Source of the DNA: Priapulus caudatus | Taxonomy: Eukaryota > Priapulida > Priapulimorpha > Priapulimorphida > Priapulidae | Length of the DNA stretch: 24,803 nucleotides | Assembly (NCBI RefSeq): GCF_000485595.1 | Contig: NW_014577134.1 | Span: 1-24,803 of the forward strand | Reading direction: 5' to 3' | Part shown: one piece after another, positions 1 through 10,909 of the stretch | Layout of the letters: each line of letters starts with the position of its first letter | Numbering within the stretch: position 1 is the first letter of the stretch | Notes under the pieces: generated by a model | The model's input: only the letters and a program-made list of their open reading frames with translations | Database searches by the model: none | What the model was told of the DNA's origin: nothing | Translations under genes and position numbers: made by a program

Positions 1-1850
1 TTAAATATTTTATATTTGCAGTTGCATATGTCTCATTACATAATGTCATAGATTATAAGCCTACAGAAAGGCTATCTAATATTACTCGTTAGCGCATATT
101 TAGCAAGAAATCTTCATGAAAAAAACTTATATAAAAGCTTCCAAACCAAGTGACGGCATAATTTCGTATCGTTAATTGCAGTAATCCTAGTGGGCGCCAG
201 TGACGCGATCGTGTTGTTTCAAACGGGCGTTCTGCTGGTGGTCACGTCACTCACGTGGGACTACGGGATTCTGTGACGTAGCTCCGCCGCACCTATATAT
301 ATCCCCGGTCCCCCACCTCCAGACGGTCGGAGGGACCGCATGCCGCGTTCCCAAAATCTCCGTGTAAAAGGAGGGCTTTTTCTGCCGCAGACAAAATCCG
401 GCCAAGAATTGTAAAAACGGGGACGTGTATTTGACTTTTTCACACCGATATTCTTCTAACAAAGTGGCTGTTTATCCTCTTTCTCTCTATTACATCTCTT
501 GAATTCATAGAGAAAACTTTGATCAAATCGCCGGGATCAAATTCCTTAGAATTCCTGCTAGTTTCGAAAGCTATTCAGCGATTATTTTATTTTGAAAATG
601 TAAAATATTGCCCCCTCAGTATCCCCTCCGATCACCTAAACTCTACACTACGTAGTTGTAGACTGGCTTCGACAGTTCACCACGCTACTCACTAACGTCA
701 CTACGGTTGGAATGAGAGGCTCACCTGAGGATTAGGCGATCACATTGAAGCAGTGCTTCCGGATTTAGGTGGGTGTCTCTCAAGTGGCAGGAAAAACCGC
801 CAAAAAGCCTCGAAAGGGTGCGGGGTTCAGAAATATTGAGCAGTCCTAGAGATGGGGCCGTGCTTTAAAAGGGAGGAACGCAGCATATGCGTTACCCTAA
901 ATAACACTGAGTGGGGGGGCGGGTATATATCCCATATTTCGCGCACTTTATGTCTATCTTCTCTCTCTCTTCTCTTATAGGCACCCATGCACCCTCTCAC
1001 TCTTTCTTTCTCCCATTCTATCTGTCTGTCCGCTCGTCTGTCTCTCTGTCTGTCTGTCTGCCTGCCTGCCTGTTCGTTTGTTTCTCTTCCTCTTCTTTCT
1101 GTCTCGCTTTCTTTCTCCCCCTCTCCTCCTCCACGATATATTTATCGTCCAGAATAGTTCATATATAGCTTGCGTTAAATACTTTTACTGATTTATTAGT
1201 AATCAAACAACAACAAATTACGTTCTGTCAAAAATTAACACAGTCTTTCATGAACTACTGAAGGTGTTCGAAAACCCCACTCTTCTTCCACTTCTAACGG
1301 ATTCTATTTTATCGGACATTCTCGCCTTGCAATATTGGATGCAGTCCGCAAAATGTTGCCTCTTATCACCGCTATATATTATGTGGCGCCACATGCAAAA
1401 AAAATAATGGGTAGAAGTTGATACTGATCCATTACGTTAAAAATATGAAAAACCGACAACCAACGCCTACGCTGAAGAAAAATTGATAGCCTTGTGAAAG
1501 GTAACACTTCTGTTCTGACGTTAGCAGGTCCGATCATACAAAATTTGTCCTATATATTTTTATTTCTCTTCTGAAGATCGGGGTGCTGTCTTGCTGTCGG
1601 CCATAACCTACGTTAGGTTATTAAAGGTTGAATAGACGTGTTACTCTTATCCCGAATGTATATAAGGATTTATGTGAGTGCTTTGTTAGAACAACCAGAA
1701 CACAGTCATATAATCCAAGGTCTATAATATTGCAGTGGCCTAATCTTTAATATAAGGTTTAGAAACAGTGCAACATACGAGTTTATGGATAGCTCATCGC
1801 GCCATCTATCGGGGATAAAAATCAAAATACAAGGGTGGCTTTAGGTGGTG
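1..1850. other. Intergenic region, no gene recognised
   Basis: No coding exon with family resemblance is visible on either strand. Around 290-300 there is a TATA-like run in a GC-rich setting, with an E-box CACGTG at 252-257 and TGACGT/ACGTCA half-sites nearby, so a minus-strand core promoter is possible but unsupported by any transcript feature. The block 700-890 is moderately GC-rich and does not match any tRNA, 5S, snRNA or SRP RNA that I could compare by eye. Confidence 0.5.
950..1135. repeat. CT-rich low-complexity tract with TCTG/CCTG microsatellite
   Basis: About 185 bases are almost pure pyrimidine on the + strand, including a (TCTG)n/(CCTG)n core at about 1019-1072. The open frame through it translates only to low-complexity Ser/Leu/Cys sequence and is not a gene. 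Such homopyrimidine tracts can adopt triplex structures; that is general knowledge and not shown here. Confidence 0.85.
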
Positions 1851-2781
1851 AAGGAGGTGTACAACAGTAAGCCCTAGTAACAACAGTTGCACTATTTCGT
1901 CTCTAGAAAAGGCTTTTTTTGGCATTTTTTTGGCTGAAATTCGGCACTAGCTTGCAATAATTTAGCAAAAGCATTAGAAGTAAAATTGGTCTTGTTGTGT
2001 ACTCGTGACATTCCGTCAGGTGGCGTAGCCGCAGCGACAGGGCTGGCTGATTTTTTGTGTATGAAAGGGGGTTCAGACAACTTTGCAGAAATTCGCAAGC
2101 ATTAGAGGCTGGCAAAAGTTTCGAGCGGAGCATAGAGCATGAACGCTGGTAGTTATTTAAAAACATGAATAGAAGTGTATGCTTTTTTGTAAGCTGCATT
2201 AAACAGTGTGAGTATTTTTAATTAATTTCTGTTTTGTGCTTATTCAGCGCCTGCAGCCTATCGGACGCCCTCTGACTGTTGTTCAACACCTGAACAACAG
2301 TGGGGGCCATACTCCATAGCAGAGTCATAGGCAGCAGGCCTGAATAAGCATCGAACAGGAAATTAATTAAAATACTCACACGGTTACTGCCCGCTTAACA
2401 CAACATACACTTTATTTATGTTAAATAACTACAGATTCTGCTCTCTGCTCCGCTCAAATTTTGCCAGCTCTATGATGCGAATTTCTGCAAAGCTTGCCTG
2501 ACCTGTAGTAAACACATTTCAAACACAAAAATGACCAAACGGTCGCTGTGCCTACGCCCACCTGACGGAAATGGACACAACAACACGACAAAACCAATTA
2601 TATTTCGAATGTTTATCTAGACGTCTATCGAGGCATCTAACTTTGTGTGGCATAAATGCAATTATTAGGACTCTGTGCCGAAATTTTGGCAAAAAAATGC
2701 CAATAAAAGAGCTTTTCTAGAAACGGAAATAGTGCAACAGGTAAACAGATTTGCGGAGTGCTTACTGTTGTATGCCTCCTT
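1851..2781. repeat. Long foldback (inverted repeat) element, repeat-family copies 1 and 2
   Basis: The sequence 1851-2275 reads, on the opposite strand, as an imperfect copy of 2301-2781. Shared landmarks, outermost to innermost, are CTTACTGTTGTA near the outer ends, GAAATAGTGCAAC, a CTACGCC-ACCTGACGGA block, CTCCGCTC, AATACTCACAC next to TTAATTAA, and CTTATTCAG/CTGAATAAG. The symmetry runs into a perfect 10-bp hairpin at the centre: CTGTTGTTCA at 2276-2285 and TGAACAACAG at 2291-2300. By eye the arms are roughly 75-80% alike with indels. There is no coding capacity. It could be a foldback/MITE-type DNA element or two head-to-head copies of one dispersed repeat; no clean target duplication was found. 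Confidence 0.85.
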
Positions 2782-2789
2782 ACATGAGC

Positions 2790-3331
2790 AGCGAAGATAC
2801 GGATCAACTTGATTTTGATGATAATTTAGAGCCTGTTCCTTATATCGGTACCGAATTTTCAAATGTGGTTTAGACTCCAGGAGCTGGATATCACTCTCTG
2901 GAAATGAGCCCCAAAACACAGAAAGCAATGGAAAGCGAAATTAGATGTTCGCTCCATGCGGTGTAGGCGCAGCTCTTAGAACGGGCGGTTAGGTGAAATT
3001 GGCACCAACAAAGTTAGTATATTTTGATTACTGTTAGTGTTAGGAGTTGCACAAAAGAGTGAAACCGAGGCATAGTTATCTATTTTCTGGCCCACCAAAA
3101 TGAGTGGGATTTTAATGTAGATATGTAAATAATATGTACACGGGATATGTACATGTTTGCATAAAATACAATGTTTAAATGTACATTTGAACATTGCATG
3201 TGTCAAAACCATGCTGATGAGGGACTGTGCTAACTGATTTCATTAACATAAAATCGAATGATTTCGATTTCTTTGGCCAGAAACAGCTCTGCTTACCAAG
3301 CCGCTTAAGGTGCTTGAACAATGTAGAGGGC
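2790..3331. other. AT-rich spacer between repeat copies
   Basis: I see no gene. The short open frames here show no family resemblance and no plausible splice context. Confidence 0.5.
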
Positions 3332-3790
3332 GAACAGAAAGTTAATTAAAAATACTCAAGCACTGTTACTGCCGCTTTACCACATACACTTTATTCATGT
3401 TAAATAACTACACATTCATGCTCGATGCTTCGCTCGAAACTTTTTGCCAGCTCTATGATGCGGAATTTCTGCCAAAGTTTGTCTGAACACATTTCAGAAC
3501 ACAAAAATGACCACACGTCGTCGCAGTGTGCTACGCCACTGACGGAATGACACAACAACACGACAGACCATTTACTTCTATTGCTTTCGAGACGTCCACA
3601 GGCATCTAACTTGCGTGCATAAATGCCAAATTATTGCACTCAGTGCCCCGAATCGTTGGGCGCCGGAAACAAAAGGTCGTCAAAAAAAACATGGCTCGGG
3701 ACATTTTAGGACGAAATTAGCTTGGCCGCAAGCTGAGCTCAACACCTGGTGAACAATTTGCGGAGCTTATCTGTTGTATGCCTCTATTAG
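3332..3790 (+). repeat. Dispersed repeat family, copy 3
   Basis: In the same orientation as the right arm of the foldback, this copy repeats all its landmarks in order: GAACAG followed by TTAATTAA, AATACTCA, CACATACACTTTATT, GTTAAATAACTAC, GCCAGCTCTATGATGCG, the ACGCCACTGACGGAATG block, CACAACAACACGACA, GGCATCTAACTT and the terminal CTGTTGTATGCCTC. It looks full length relative to one foldback arm, about 460 bases. There is no open reading frame of note. Confidence 0.85.
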
Positions 3791-3799
3791 TACAAGAAA

Positions 3800-4250
3800 G
3801 AAGACGTGTATGTTGCTGTGTGCTCTCGTGGTACGCCGCTTCTTCTCGCTTCCTTCTGCTGAATACGTATGTCCATTCGCTGGCACGTCCGGGCGGAGCT
3901 GGCGCTCACTGCCCGTGAGACCCACCGGAGCAAGTGACAGCTAGCGCCGTGGTGTGCCTGTTAGTGTTTTAGTCTTATGACGAGCTTAGCAGACGTCCCG
4001 CTGACATGGTCAAGTTCTGCATGTTTATGGCGCCAGTTCTTGTCTGTATGTATCAGTCACACGGTAGNGCTCCGCTACACTGCAGGCGCCGCGTGCTACA
4101 CTCCGTGCCATGGACGCGCGTGCTTACACGGGGCCGGACAAATCGGGTTACATCAGACCGGTCCGCGCAGGGGTTGACATATTTGGGTGGCTTTACTGCC
4201 TACAAATACCACATAGCGGTGCAGAGCGGGTGGGCTTAATCAGCAAAAAA
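3800..4250. other. GC-richer spacer with one undetermined base
   Basis: The sequence between repeat copies 3 and 4 is more GC-rich than its surroundings and contains the window's only N (4068). The overlapping open frames on the + strand have no recognisable domain, and one of them runs through the N. It may belong to a larger mobile element of which the flanking repeats are parts, but no transposase motif is visible. Confidence 0.4.
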
Positions 4251-4276
4251 CTCCCAATTTCAAAACAGCTCCGCTA

Positions 4277-4562
4277 CAAAATGACCACCGGCTCGGCTGT
4301 GGCTACGCCACCTGACGGACAAATGTATCACAACAACACGACAATGAACCGAATTTTACTTTCCTAATGGCTTTATCTAGACGTACCACGAGAGCAATCT
4401 AAACTGTGCAGTGCATGAATGGCAGAATTATTGCAACTCTAGTGCCGAATTTTGGCGGAAAAAGTGGGCAAAAAACGCATTTGTTCCTAGAGACGAAATT
4501 AGGTGCGGCAGCAACAGTGAACAATGTGCCGGAAGGCTTAACTGTTGTAATGCCGTCCTTTA
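4277..4562 (+). repeat. Dispersed repeat family, copy 4 (5'-truncated)
   Basis: This copy starts inside the family sequence (ACAAAATGACCA block) and continues with GGCTACGCCACCTGACGGA, CACAACAACACGACA, TTATCTAGACGT, GTGCCGAATTTTGGC, GAGACGAAATTAG and the shared 3' end AACTGTTGTAATGCC. The first ~200 bases of the family are missing. Its 3' boundary coincides with that of copies 1-3, which supports a defined terminus. Confidence 0.8.
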
Positions 4563-6100
4563 GTCACAGAAGCTCTGTTTATGGTTGTTTTGCTTTCACC
4601 GCCTTGAGTGTGTAGTTAGGTGTGCATTTTTACCGGTGACATATAGTGGCTTCCCGAAATAACGCATTGTCCGTTGTCCCGAGGCACATACCAGGAATTG
4701 CTGGCCGGACAACGCTAACGCAGGGTCTGAGACATTGTCGCGGGTGGGAGCAACCAAAAAAGCCCAAATCTCAAACCTTACACTAAGCATCTAAACCGAC
4801 TCGGCATCTGTAATATACGCGTGTACCCAATTAATCTAATGGTGTAATGAAGACCTTTTGCTTTGCATATTATTGGCATCTGAGACTGACAATCAATCGC
4901 CATGCAACCAACTGGTATAGGCTAGCTAGCAGCAAAGTAATGTTCAGTTTATACTTCAAATCCGAGTGTTTTCTAGCTGCTTCAAAGAATATCGTTAATG
5001 CGTGAATTAAACGTGGAAGTGAATATAAAAATATGAGCCAGCTGCTATTTCAAAAACAGCTGTTATAATATCGATAGTTCAGGTTTGTCTGATTTAATGA
5101 AAAGGTGAACTCGATTTGGAACCAAAGCAAAAACGCAGCAAGTTTTCCAAAAATTGTTCTGAGGGCGAGGACCGGCCCATACCGCGCGCACGCCGCGCGT
5201 GTTTTTCACGAGGCGTCCGTAGAGCGGCCCGCTCCCTTGAAATCACTAGACGCCCAGCCAACTGAACAATTACAATATTTTGGGAGGGCAGAGAAAATGA
5301 AACAAAAATGTCCGGCCCTTTTCGCATGGCGCCGCAAGTACAAAGATTTGCAGCAGGCTGAGAGGTAGGGGAGGCCGTAAGGGTGGTGGAGAGGGGAGGG
5401 CGAGGAGCCAGTGAAGATAATAGTCATGGCCACTATTTGCGCAGTTCCGCTGTTGTGGTATGGCCCCTTTGTTACAATCCTGGCTACGCCACAGACTGTT
5501 TTTGGGTGTTTTCTGATTATATTATTATGTGATTGAAAATAGGAGATTTGGGGATTTTTTTTGGGACAACCAGAAATTGTTGCGGACAACCCGATTTGAT
5601 GCCGGGGTTGTCCGCAGGACAACCAAATTTTTTTTCTTATTTCGAGCACTGAATAATGTAATCATATGTTGCCATCATGAATGGGCTGTATGGTAAAGCC
5701 AGAAAAAACCATAAATATAAGAATAGATAGTTAGTTTGACATTGCCATACCAATAATGCACTCTGGTAGGACCTGTTGTTGTGGAGTGAAGGATAGTTGA
5801 GTTATGTTGCAATAACATACACATAAAGTTAGGTGGCAAAAGCCTGGATAATGTGCCTTCATTAAAGGCCCGATATACTCTATATGCCCTATTTAACACA
5901 TTTCTCATGCTATGAGACAAATTTACGATAGACTGTTACAGTACTCAGTAGATACACAGGCCGATCTGCCATTTCAAAAATGTTCCATGAATATGCCATT
6001 ATGTTTGGTGTTAGTCCCAGCACCGCATGTGTGGAATATATTTTCTTTTCGTATTAATTGGTCTTTTCTAATATTGTCATGATAATAAACAAATGATTAT
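4563..6100. other. Intergenic region upstream of MAIP1
   Basis: No coding exon was recognised. Notable pieces: a GC-rich patch at about 5160-5235 and a hairpin at 5581-5616 (TGCGGACAACCCG, a 9-base loop, then its complement with one bulge), flanked by further direct GGACAACC copies. The long minus-strand frame across 5206-5649 has no family resemblance. The 5'UTR exon and promoter of MAIP1 should lie here or further upstream but cannot be placed. Confidence 0.45.
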
Positions 6101-6114
6101 TTTTTAGGTGCAAA

Positions 6115-6747
6115 ATGCTGTTCCCGAACATACTCAGGAATGGTCGGCTACTGGGTGCCTCGGCTGTACAACACATCCGCAGCATTTCATCAACGCCCGT
6201 GCTGCATTGTCGCAGAGAGCTGAAAGTTGTGAAGCTGATGACGTTTCACTATCGAAGTCCTCTGGATTGGTTGAGAAACAAATATCAAACTCACACAGTG
6301 CGCGCTAAATTGGATCCAGATTTCGATCTGAATGAGTTTCTTCATGGATCGGTGCAAGCCTGCAGCACAGTGACGTCGGTACTTGCCGGCCAGGATGCCA
6401 ATCTACTGAATGGAATGTTAACCCCCAAAGCACTAGCTATGGTACAAAATAGCATGCAAAAATACAGCACTGCAGAAATCACAGAACTGGCTTGTGCACC
6501 AGAGCACGTTCATTTCGCAAGGCCCAAGAACATTGCTGTGATCATGCTGAAGGATAAAAGATACCTAGATATTGATGTGTTTTTCCTAATCCTTAAAGCA
6601 TACATAGATGACTCTGACAAAGAAGCTAATGCAAAAATCACTCGAATAATGACCGAGGTGGTCATGAGGTTTAGCAGACAGTACACTGAGACTGTGACAG
6701 ACTGGTTTATAACAAAGGCAAAAGTAGTTAAGCATACTATTGGTTAA
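6115..6747 (+). CDS. MAIP1: m-AAA protease-interacting protein 1-like, mitochondrial (Tim44-like domain)
   Basis: The gene encodes 210 residues in one uninterrupted exon. The N-terminus is a typical mitochondrial presequence: Arg/Leu-rich with no acidic residue in the first 34, and an R-10 type processing motif at Arg22-x-Ile24-x-x-Thr27. The Tim44-like domain runs from about residue 68 (DPDFDLNEF) to 205 and ends with the TDWFITKAKV motif; I recognise both ends from MAIP1 (human C2orf47). In mammals MAIP1 is a matrix/inner-membrane partner of the AFG3L2 m-AAA protease and protects EMRE during assembly of the mitochondrial calcium uniporter; that role is inferred here from homology. The start is the first Met after an in-frame stop at 6094-6096. 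An AG at 6106-6107 after a T-rich tract may be the acceptor of a 5'UTR intron, so an upstream exon could still add residues. The protein is shorter than the human one (about 290), mostly at the N-terminus. The frame is intact. Confidence 0.85.
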   Translation: MLFPNILRNGRLLGASAVQHIRSISSTPVLHCRRELKVVKLMTFHYRSPLDWLRNKYQTHTVRAKLDPDFDLNEFLHGSVQACSTVTSVLAGQDANLLNGMLTPKALAMVQNSMQKYSTAEITELACAPEHVHFARPKNIAVIMLKDKRYLDIDVFFLILKAYIDDSDKEANAKITRIMTEVVMRFSRQYTETVTDWFITKAKVVKHTIG

Positions 6748-6981
6748 AGCAGTATGATTAGTTTATAACGAGTTCCGTATCAAATACGGTCCAGCTTTAT
6801 CTGACAAATATAATCGACTATATAGCCCGGGTTTATATTTGGCATGTATAAGTAATACAATGGTGATGTGCATAACTATGCTGCTATTGTCAGCTCAAAA
6901 GCTCAGAGGACTGGATGCCTAAAAGAAATGCAAGTTGAAAGCAATATTATATTAGCTTTTTTTTAATATAGGCAAGTGATG

Positions 6982-6987
6982 AATAAA
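6982..6987 (+). terminator. MAIP1: Candidate poly(A) signal of MAIP1
   Basis: A canonical AATAAA lies 235 bases after the MAIP1 stop codon, giving a short AT-rich 3'UTR. No other hexamer in the first 300 bases looks better. The cleavage site is not determinable. Confidence 0.55.
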
Positions 6988-6989
6988 CT

Positions 6990-7480
6990 TGTTAATACCT
7001 ATTCATATACGATTCCTATAATGTGTTAGTGGTTTTAATATAGTTCCATTATACATTTTATGCAATGATTACTATTATACAAAATTAAAAAGTGTAGAAT
7101 GCAGGTAAGCAAAGCTAAAAGGCAAAGATTAACTATAATCCATGGTTCATGTGGTTTTCTTTTATCCCAAAAGACAACATGTGCTCTAACTCATTACCAA
7201 CCATGGTAAATATTCACCTACAGGCCCATCAGAACCCATCGGACAGAATTGTCGTCTGCTACATATTCTATGGCAATATTCTGAGATGGGCTTGACAGCG
7301 CTCTAATGTTGCTCCTGATCCTTGCTCCGGCTGCCACATCGCTGTTCTTATGTATTAAACGTGCATAGGTTTTGCAAGTGCATGTATTCAATATGTTGGA
7401 GTACCAGATAGACCTGGTGTACTTATTTGAGACAAATATGTAATATTAGTATGTGATAGTCGTCACACCTTCCATACACC
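6990..7480. other. Intergenic region between the convergent genes
   Basis: AT-rich unique sequence. I see no gene, RNA or repeat in it. Confidence 0.5.
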
Positions 7481-7481
7481 T

Positions 7482-7575
7482 TATGGCGGGATGCTGCAGC
7501 CAAAGTGAAATATTGTAATCGGATTTTGCCATGCACATCTCCTTTGAGCATACACATCTCTTTTTAGCTCATCTG
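7482..7575 (+). repeat. Isolated partial copy of the ~190-bp satellite
   Basis: The stretch TGGCGGGATGCTGCAGCC followed by a CGGATTTTGCCATGCACATC block and GAGCATAC matches the second half of the satellite units found tandemly at 8575-9165. It lies about 1 kb away in the same orientation, so the family is dispersed as well as tandem. Confidence 0.75.
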
Positions 7576-7594
7576 ACGTAGTCAGGTGCAGCTT

Positions 7595-7930
7595 GTAGAA
7601 TCGCATGATTGTCCGTCCTTCCGTGCCGTCCGTGCGCCGGTCAACAGTTGAGCACAAATCTTAACCGCTCGACGTACGGTCACGATATTCGGGACGTGGG
7701 GGGGGGGGGTAATCCGAAAACGAGTGGGGATGTCGAAGCTGGGGTCAAAGGTCAAGAGGTGTAAAAGAAGGGGGAACATTCCCTCCTTAACTTAAGGTAT
7801 AGGCAGGAAATGTAGAATTGCGCCACAAATCTAAACGGCTCGACCTAGGCTCGTGATAGTCGGTGTATAGCATCATGGTAGGAAAAGCCATCACTGTGCC
7901 GAAATTGGAGTCACAGGTCAAAGGTCAATG
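7595..7930 (+). repeat. Two diverged direct repeats, each ending in a DR1 motif
   Basis: Copy A (about 7595-7755) and copy B (about 7811-7930) share GTAGAATYGC, CACAAATCT, a CGCTCGAC/GGCTCGAC block and CACGATATTCG/CGTGATAGTCGG. Both end in two hexamers spaced by one base: GGGTCA-A-AGGTCA at 7742-7754 and AGGTCA-A-AGGTCA at 7915-7927. Copy A carries a run of 12 G at 7698-7709. DR1 is the binding layout for RXR-type nuclear receptors, but within a repeat it may be only sequence baggage. No open frame. Confidence 0.7.
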
Positions 7931-8574
7931 GGCGCAGCAGGGCAGATTTTAGACATTTTCTGAGGACATGGTCTGACGGAGCGATTGAAAAACTTCTTTT
8001 TGTTTCAGCGGTGACCTACCATTTTTTATGGCTGTATTGAAAGGACCATGAAATGTACTTTCCGCTGATATGCAAAGAGTAAGTGTCGGATAACCTTTTG
8101 ACCCTCAAGAGGAGGGTTAAACATTGATTTGTTGACTGTTAACAAAGGACTGAACTGTTTTTGCTATTATTAGAGCCCATACCTGTGTGAATGTGAGGCT
8201 ACAGTTGCAGTTTAATTGCAAAGGCAAATGTTTGTTAAGGTTTACACTCCTTAAATCATATTATTTTCTAAAGCAGTCTGTCTATAGCACCCTGAAGGCT
8301 GAATCAGTGAATGCTCGTGTAGGTAGGCAAAAACACGGGGCAGCCCATGGCTGGCACGCTTCTAATCATAATTGTTGCCTGCCAACCTGCAATGCATATG
8401 CGTCTGTAATGCATAGAGATTAGGTGGGTGCGAAAGTGTAGCTGATATATTTGTTCCAATTGGCTACGAAAGTCAAACAAGAATAAAGAAGACTTATGTA
8501 TAAGACGTCTTGCTATGCACAAATGAATTTATCAGCAGAACACCAGACACCAGATGAGCCCTGTCGCACTGCGA
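7931..8574. other. Intergenic region, nothing recognised
   Basis: Unique-looking AT-rich DNA. The open frames on both strands near 8187-8522 are short, overlap antisense and show no domain. Confidence 0.45.
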
Positions 8575-9165
8575 CACTTGTTAAGTGCATATAATCGGCC
8601 GAAACGCATTGTATTGGTGGCCGAGGCTACAAGCAACCCGAGCACCATTACCACTCTACATTAGCATATGTATATATATATATAGGGCAAGAGGTGGCGG
8701 GATGCTGCGACCAGTGGAATTTTTAGGTCGGGTGATGCAATGCACATCTCTATCTGCCATACCCTTGTTCATTTTAAGTGTGTAAGATCGGCCAAAAACG
8801 TTTTCCTGGCTGGCAACTGTGGCCAGCAACCTGAGGGCCATTGTCCTTGTACTTTAGAATAGAGGAAGAACTGCGGCGGGATGCTATCATGCTGCAGCCG
8901 AAATAAAATGTCGAGATCAGATTTTACCATGCAGATCTCTCGGGCATTCTCCCGTCCATTTGCAGCGCGTAAGATCGGCCGAAAACATGTCTTGGCTGGT
9001 TACGGCGACAAGCGACACGAGTGCCATTCCTCATGTACATTGGCATAGGAGAAGTGGCGTGGCGTGGTGTTGCCTGCGGTCGAACTGAAATTTTCAGATC
9101 GGATTTTGTCATGCACATCTCCTTCGGGCATACCAATCTTTTTGGAGTGTGCAAGTTATGCACGT
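8575..9165 (+). repeat. Tandem satellite, about three ~190-bp units
   Basis: The landmark ATCGGCC recurs at 8594, 8787 and 8974 (spacings 193 and 187). Each unit continues with a GGCTGG/GGTGGCC block, a CATT...TGTACATTAGCATA-like block, GGCGGGATGCT (GGCGTGGTGTT in the last), an ATCAGATTTTACCATGCA-like block, CATCTC and an AGTGTGTAAG-like end. The units are clearly diverged, roughly 70-75% alike by eye, so the array is old. The first unit contains an inserted (TA)n run. No coding potential. Confidence 0.85.
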
Positions 9166-9275
9166 AAAAAGCGTGTAGGAAGTTTTATTCAATTCCCCTA
9201 TTCCATACGTTTTACCATTTGTGTAACAGTTTTTAAAGTATCAATCACAAAAAAGACATGGCATAAATGAATGGT

Positions 9276-9281
9276 TTTATT
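9276..9281 (-). terminator. Candidate distal poly(A) signal, TRIM-NHL gene
   Basis: AATAAA on the minus strand, the last one before the satellite array. Its use would give a 3'UTR of about 1.7 kb. Confidence 0.3.
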
Positions 9282-10903
9282 GATAATAAATTACATGTTC
9301 TCATGTATGTAAGAAACTATGTGACGATAACTTAATAGATGGTTAGGTACATTCGTATGTACAGCACAAAACACGAAGGGAAGCAAAATAACAGATGTGA
9401 TTGCTGCATAACATTCCACAGTAGTTGCGGACTGTGTTGCCACTTAACTATGTGCATCCAGCTCGTATCGACATTAGGTTCTGACTTTTGACATAAAACC
9501 TGGTTATCGTTGAGGGAAAGAAACTTGCAATTATGGATGACTCGTCATTTGTGTCGATAACATCTCTTTATTCATGAGAAACAGAACACTGTGAAGAATT
9601 TGGAAATTGATTCAATTTGATCAGAGTCACCAATAGCCTATAATCACATGTCACCAAACCTGCTCCCCATTGCTACCTATTTTCCAAACACACCTTACGG
9701 GTTACAGATACGCAGTGTATTGTTTTTTGGATTATAAAGCATACACAACAGTATTGATGGTAAGATAGAATTCGTGCCGTTTTAATATGGTTGACAGATA
9801 AACAAAACTGTATATCATAGCAACATTAGCATACCAATCTATCTTGCCAAGTATACCGCACAATCGAAATTATGTAATTAAAATGGATTGCTATGAGAAG
9901 TTCTCACATTTTTGCCCGTTGTTCAAAAGGCACCACTTCAACCAGCTACAGTGACTAGACATATAGCGGAAACCCTCGTTCTCGCACCATTACAGCGTTA
10001 AAGGGCAATGTATCAGATAAACCGGGGTTCACGAAACGATCATATTGATTCATAGTCACAATTCTACACAAATCTCTACATGGAGTATGGCACAGCCACG
10101 CATTTTCCTACTCAATTCCTGAGATACCATTAAGATTGCTAAAACATAAAGTAGACTGTAGAACTATGTGAGTAAATGTTTTGATACAATGTTATGCAAG
10201 CCGTGTTTAAATATAGTAAACGCCTACTATACAGGAAACTTACACATGCTAACTGGGCTCCAAAAGACAAGCACTTTGATACAAATTCAACAAACATAAT
10301 ACCAGCACGGAGTACAGACAGATGTAGACTAAGAAATACTTAAATGATGATAAAAAATGTGTAAAGTTTTGTCACCCGTGTCACAGCATCAAAACCTTGT
10401 GTCATAATTAACTAGCCTACCTACATAATACTATTAGGATTTGGCTGAACTCTGATTTAGCAAGAACTATTATTGTGGTCTTTATTATATGGCTACAAAT
10501 ACTTAGATGTTGACTGTACGTTGAGTGATATAATTCGAGTAACATGACTCGCGTTTCAAGTTGAAGTTAAAAGTTGAACAAGCGTAACTGTTTAATTTTT
10601 GTAATTAATATTAAACATTACAATTTATCCACCCACTACAGAAGAATAATATTGTTAACAAAATCTAAAACCTGGATAAGTGTCTGTTAGTAATTAACAC
10701 ACTGGCTAATTAGTGATATCTTTGATACAAACCAAAAATATGACCACACGCCAGCCCAAACATTTTCCTCAATTATAACCTCGGAGACATTTTGAATTTG
10801 ATCCCAAGGAAATTACATATTGGATGGTCACCAAAAAACGTTTACATTTGCAATAGCCTATGATGAATAGGAACAGCACTCCTATGATAACGTATTGATA
10901 ATT

Positions 10904-10909
10904 TTTATT
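10904..10909 (-). terminator. Candidate proximal poly(A) signal, TRIM-NHL gene
   Basis: Canonical AATAAA on the minus strand, 65 bases beyond the TRIM-NHL stop codon, in an A/T-rich setting. Confidence 0.45.

Noticed and set aside
247-462. 71-codon minus-strand frame near the window start
   Set aside because: No domain or family resemblance; only a TATA-like run nearby, which is not enough for a gene.
700-890. Possible small structured RNA (short blocks recalling U1 snRNA)
   Set aside because: Only scattered short matches (ACCTG, GATCAC); no consistent secondary structure or promoter elements could be established by eye.
5206-5649. 147-codon minus-strand frame
   Set aside because: No recognisable motif; crosses a hairpin repeat region; no splice or promoter support.
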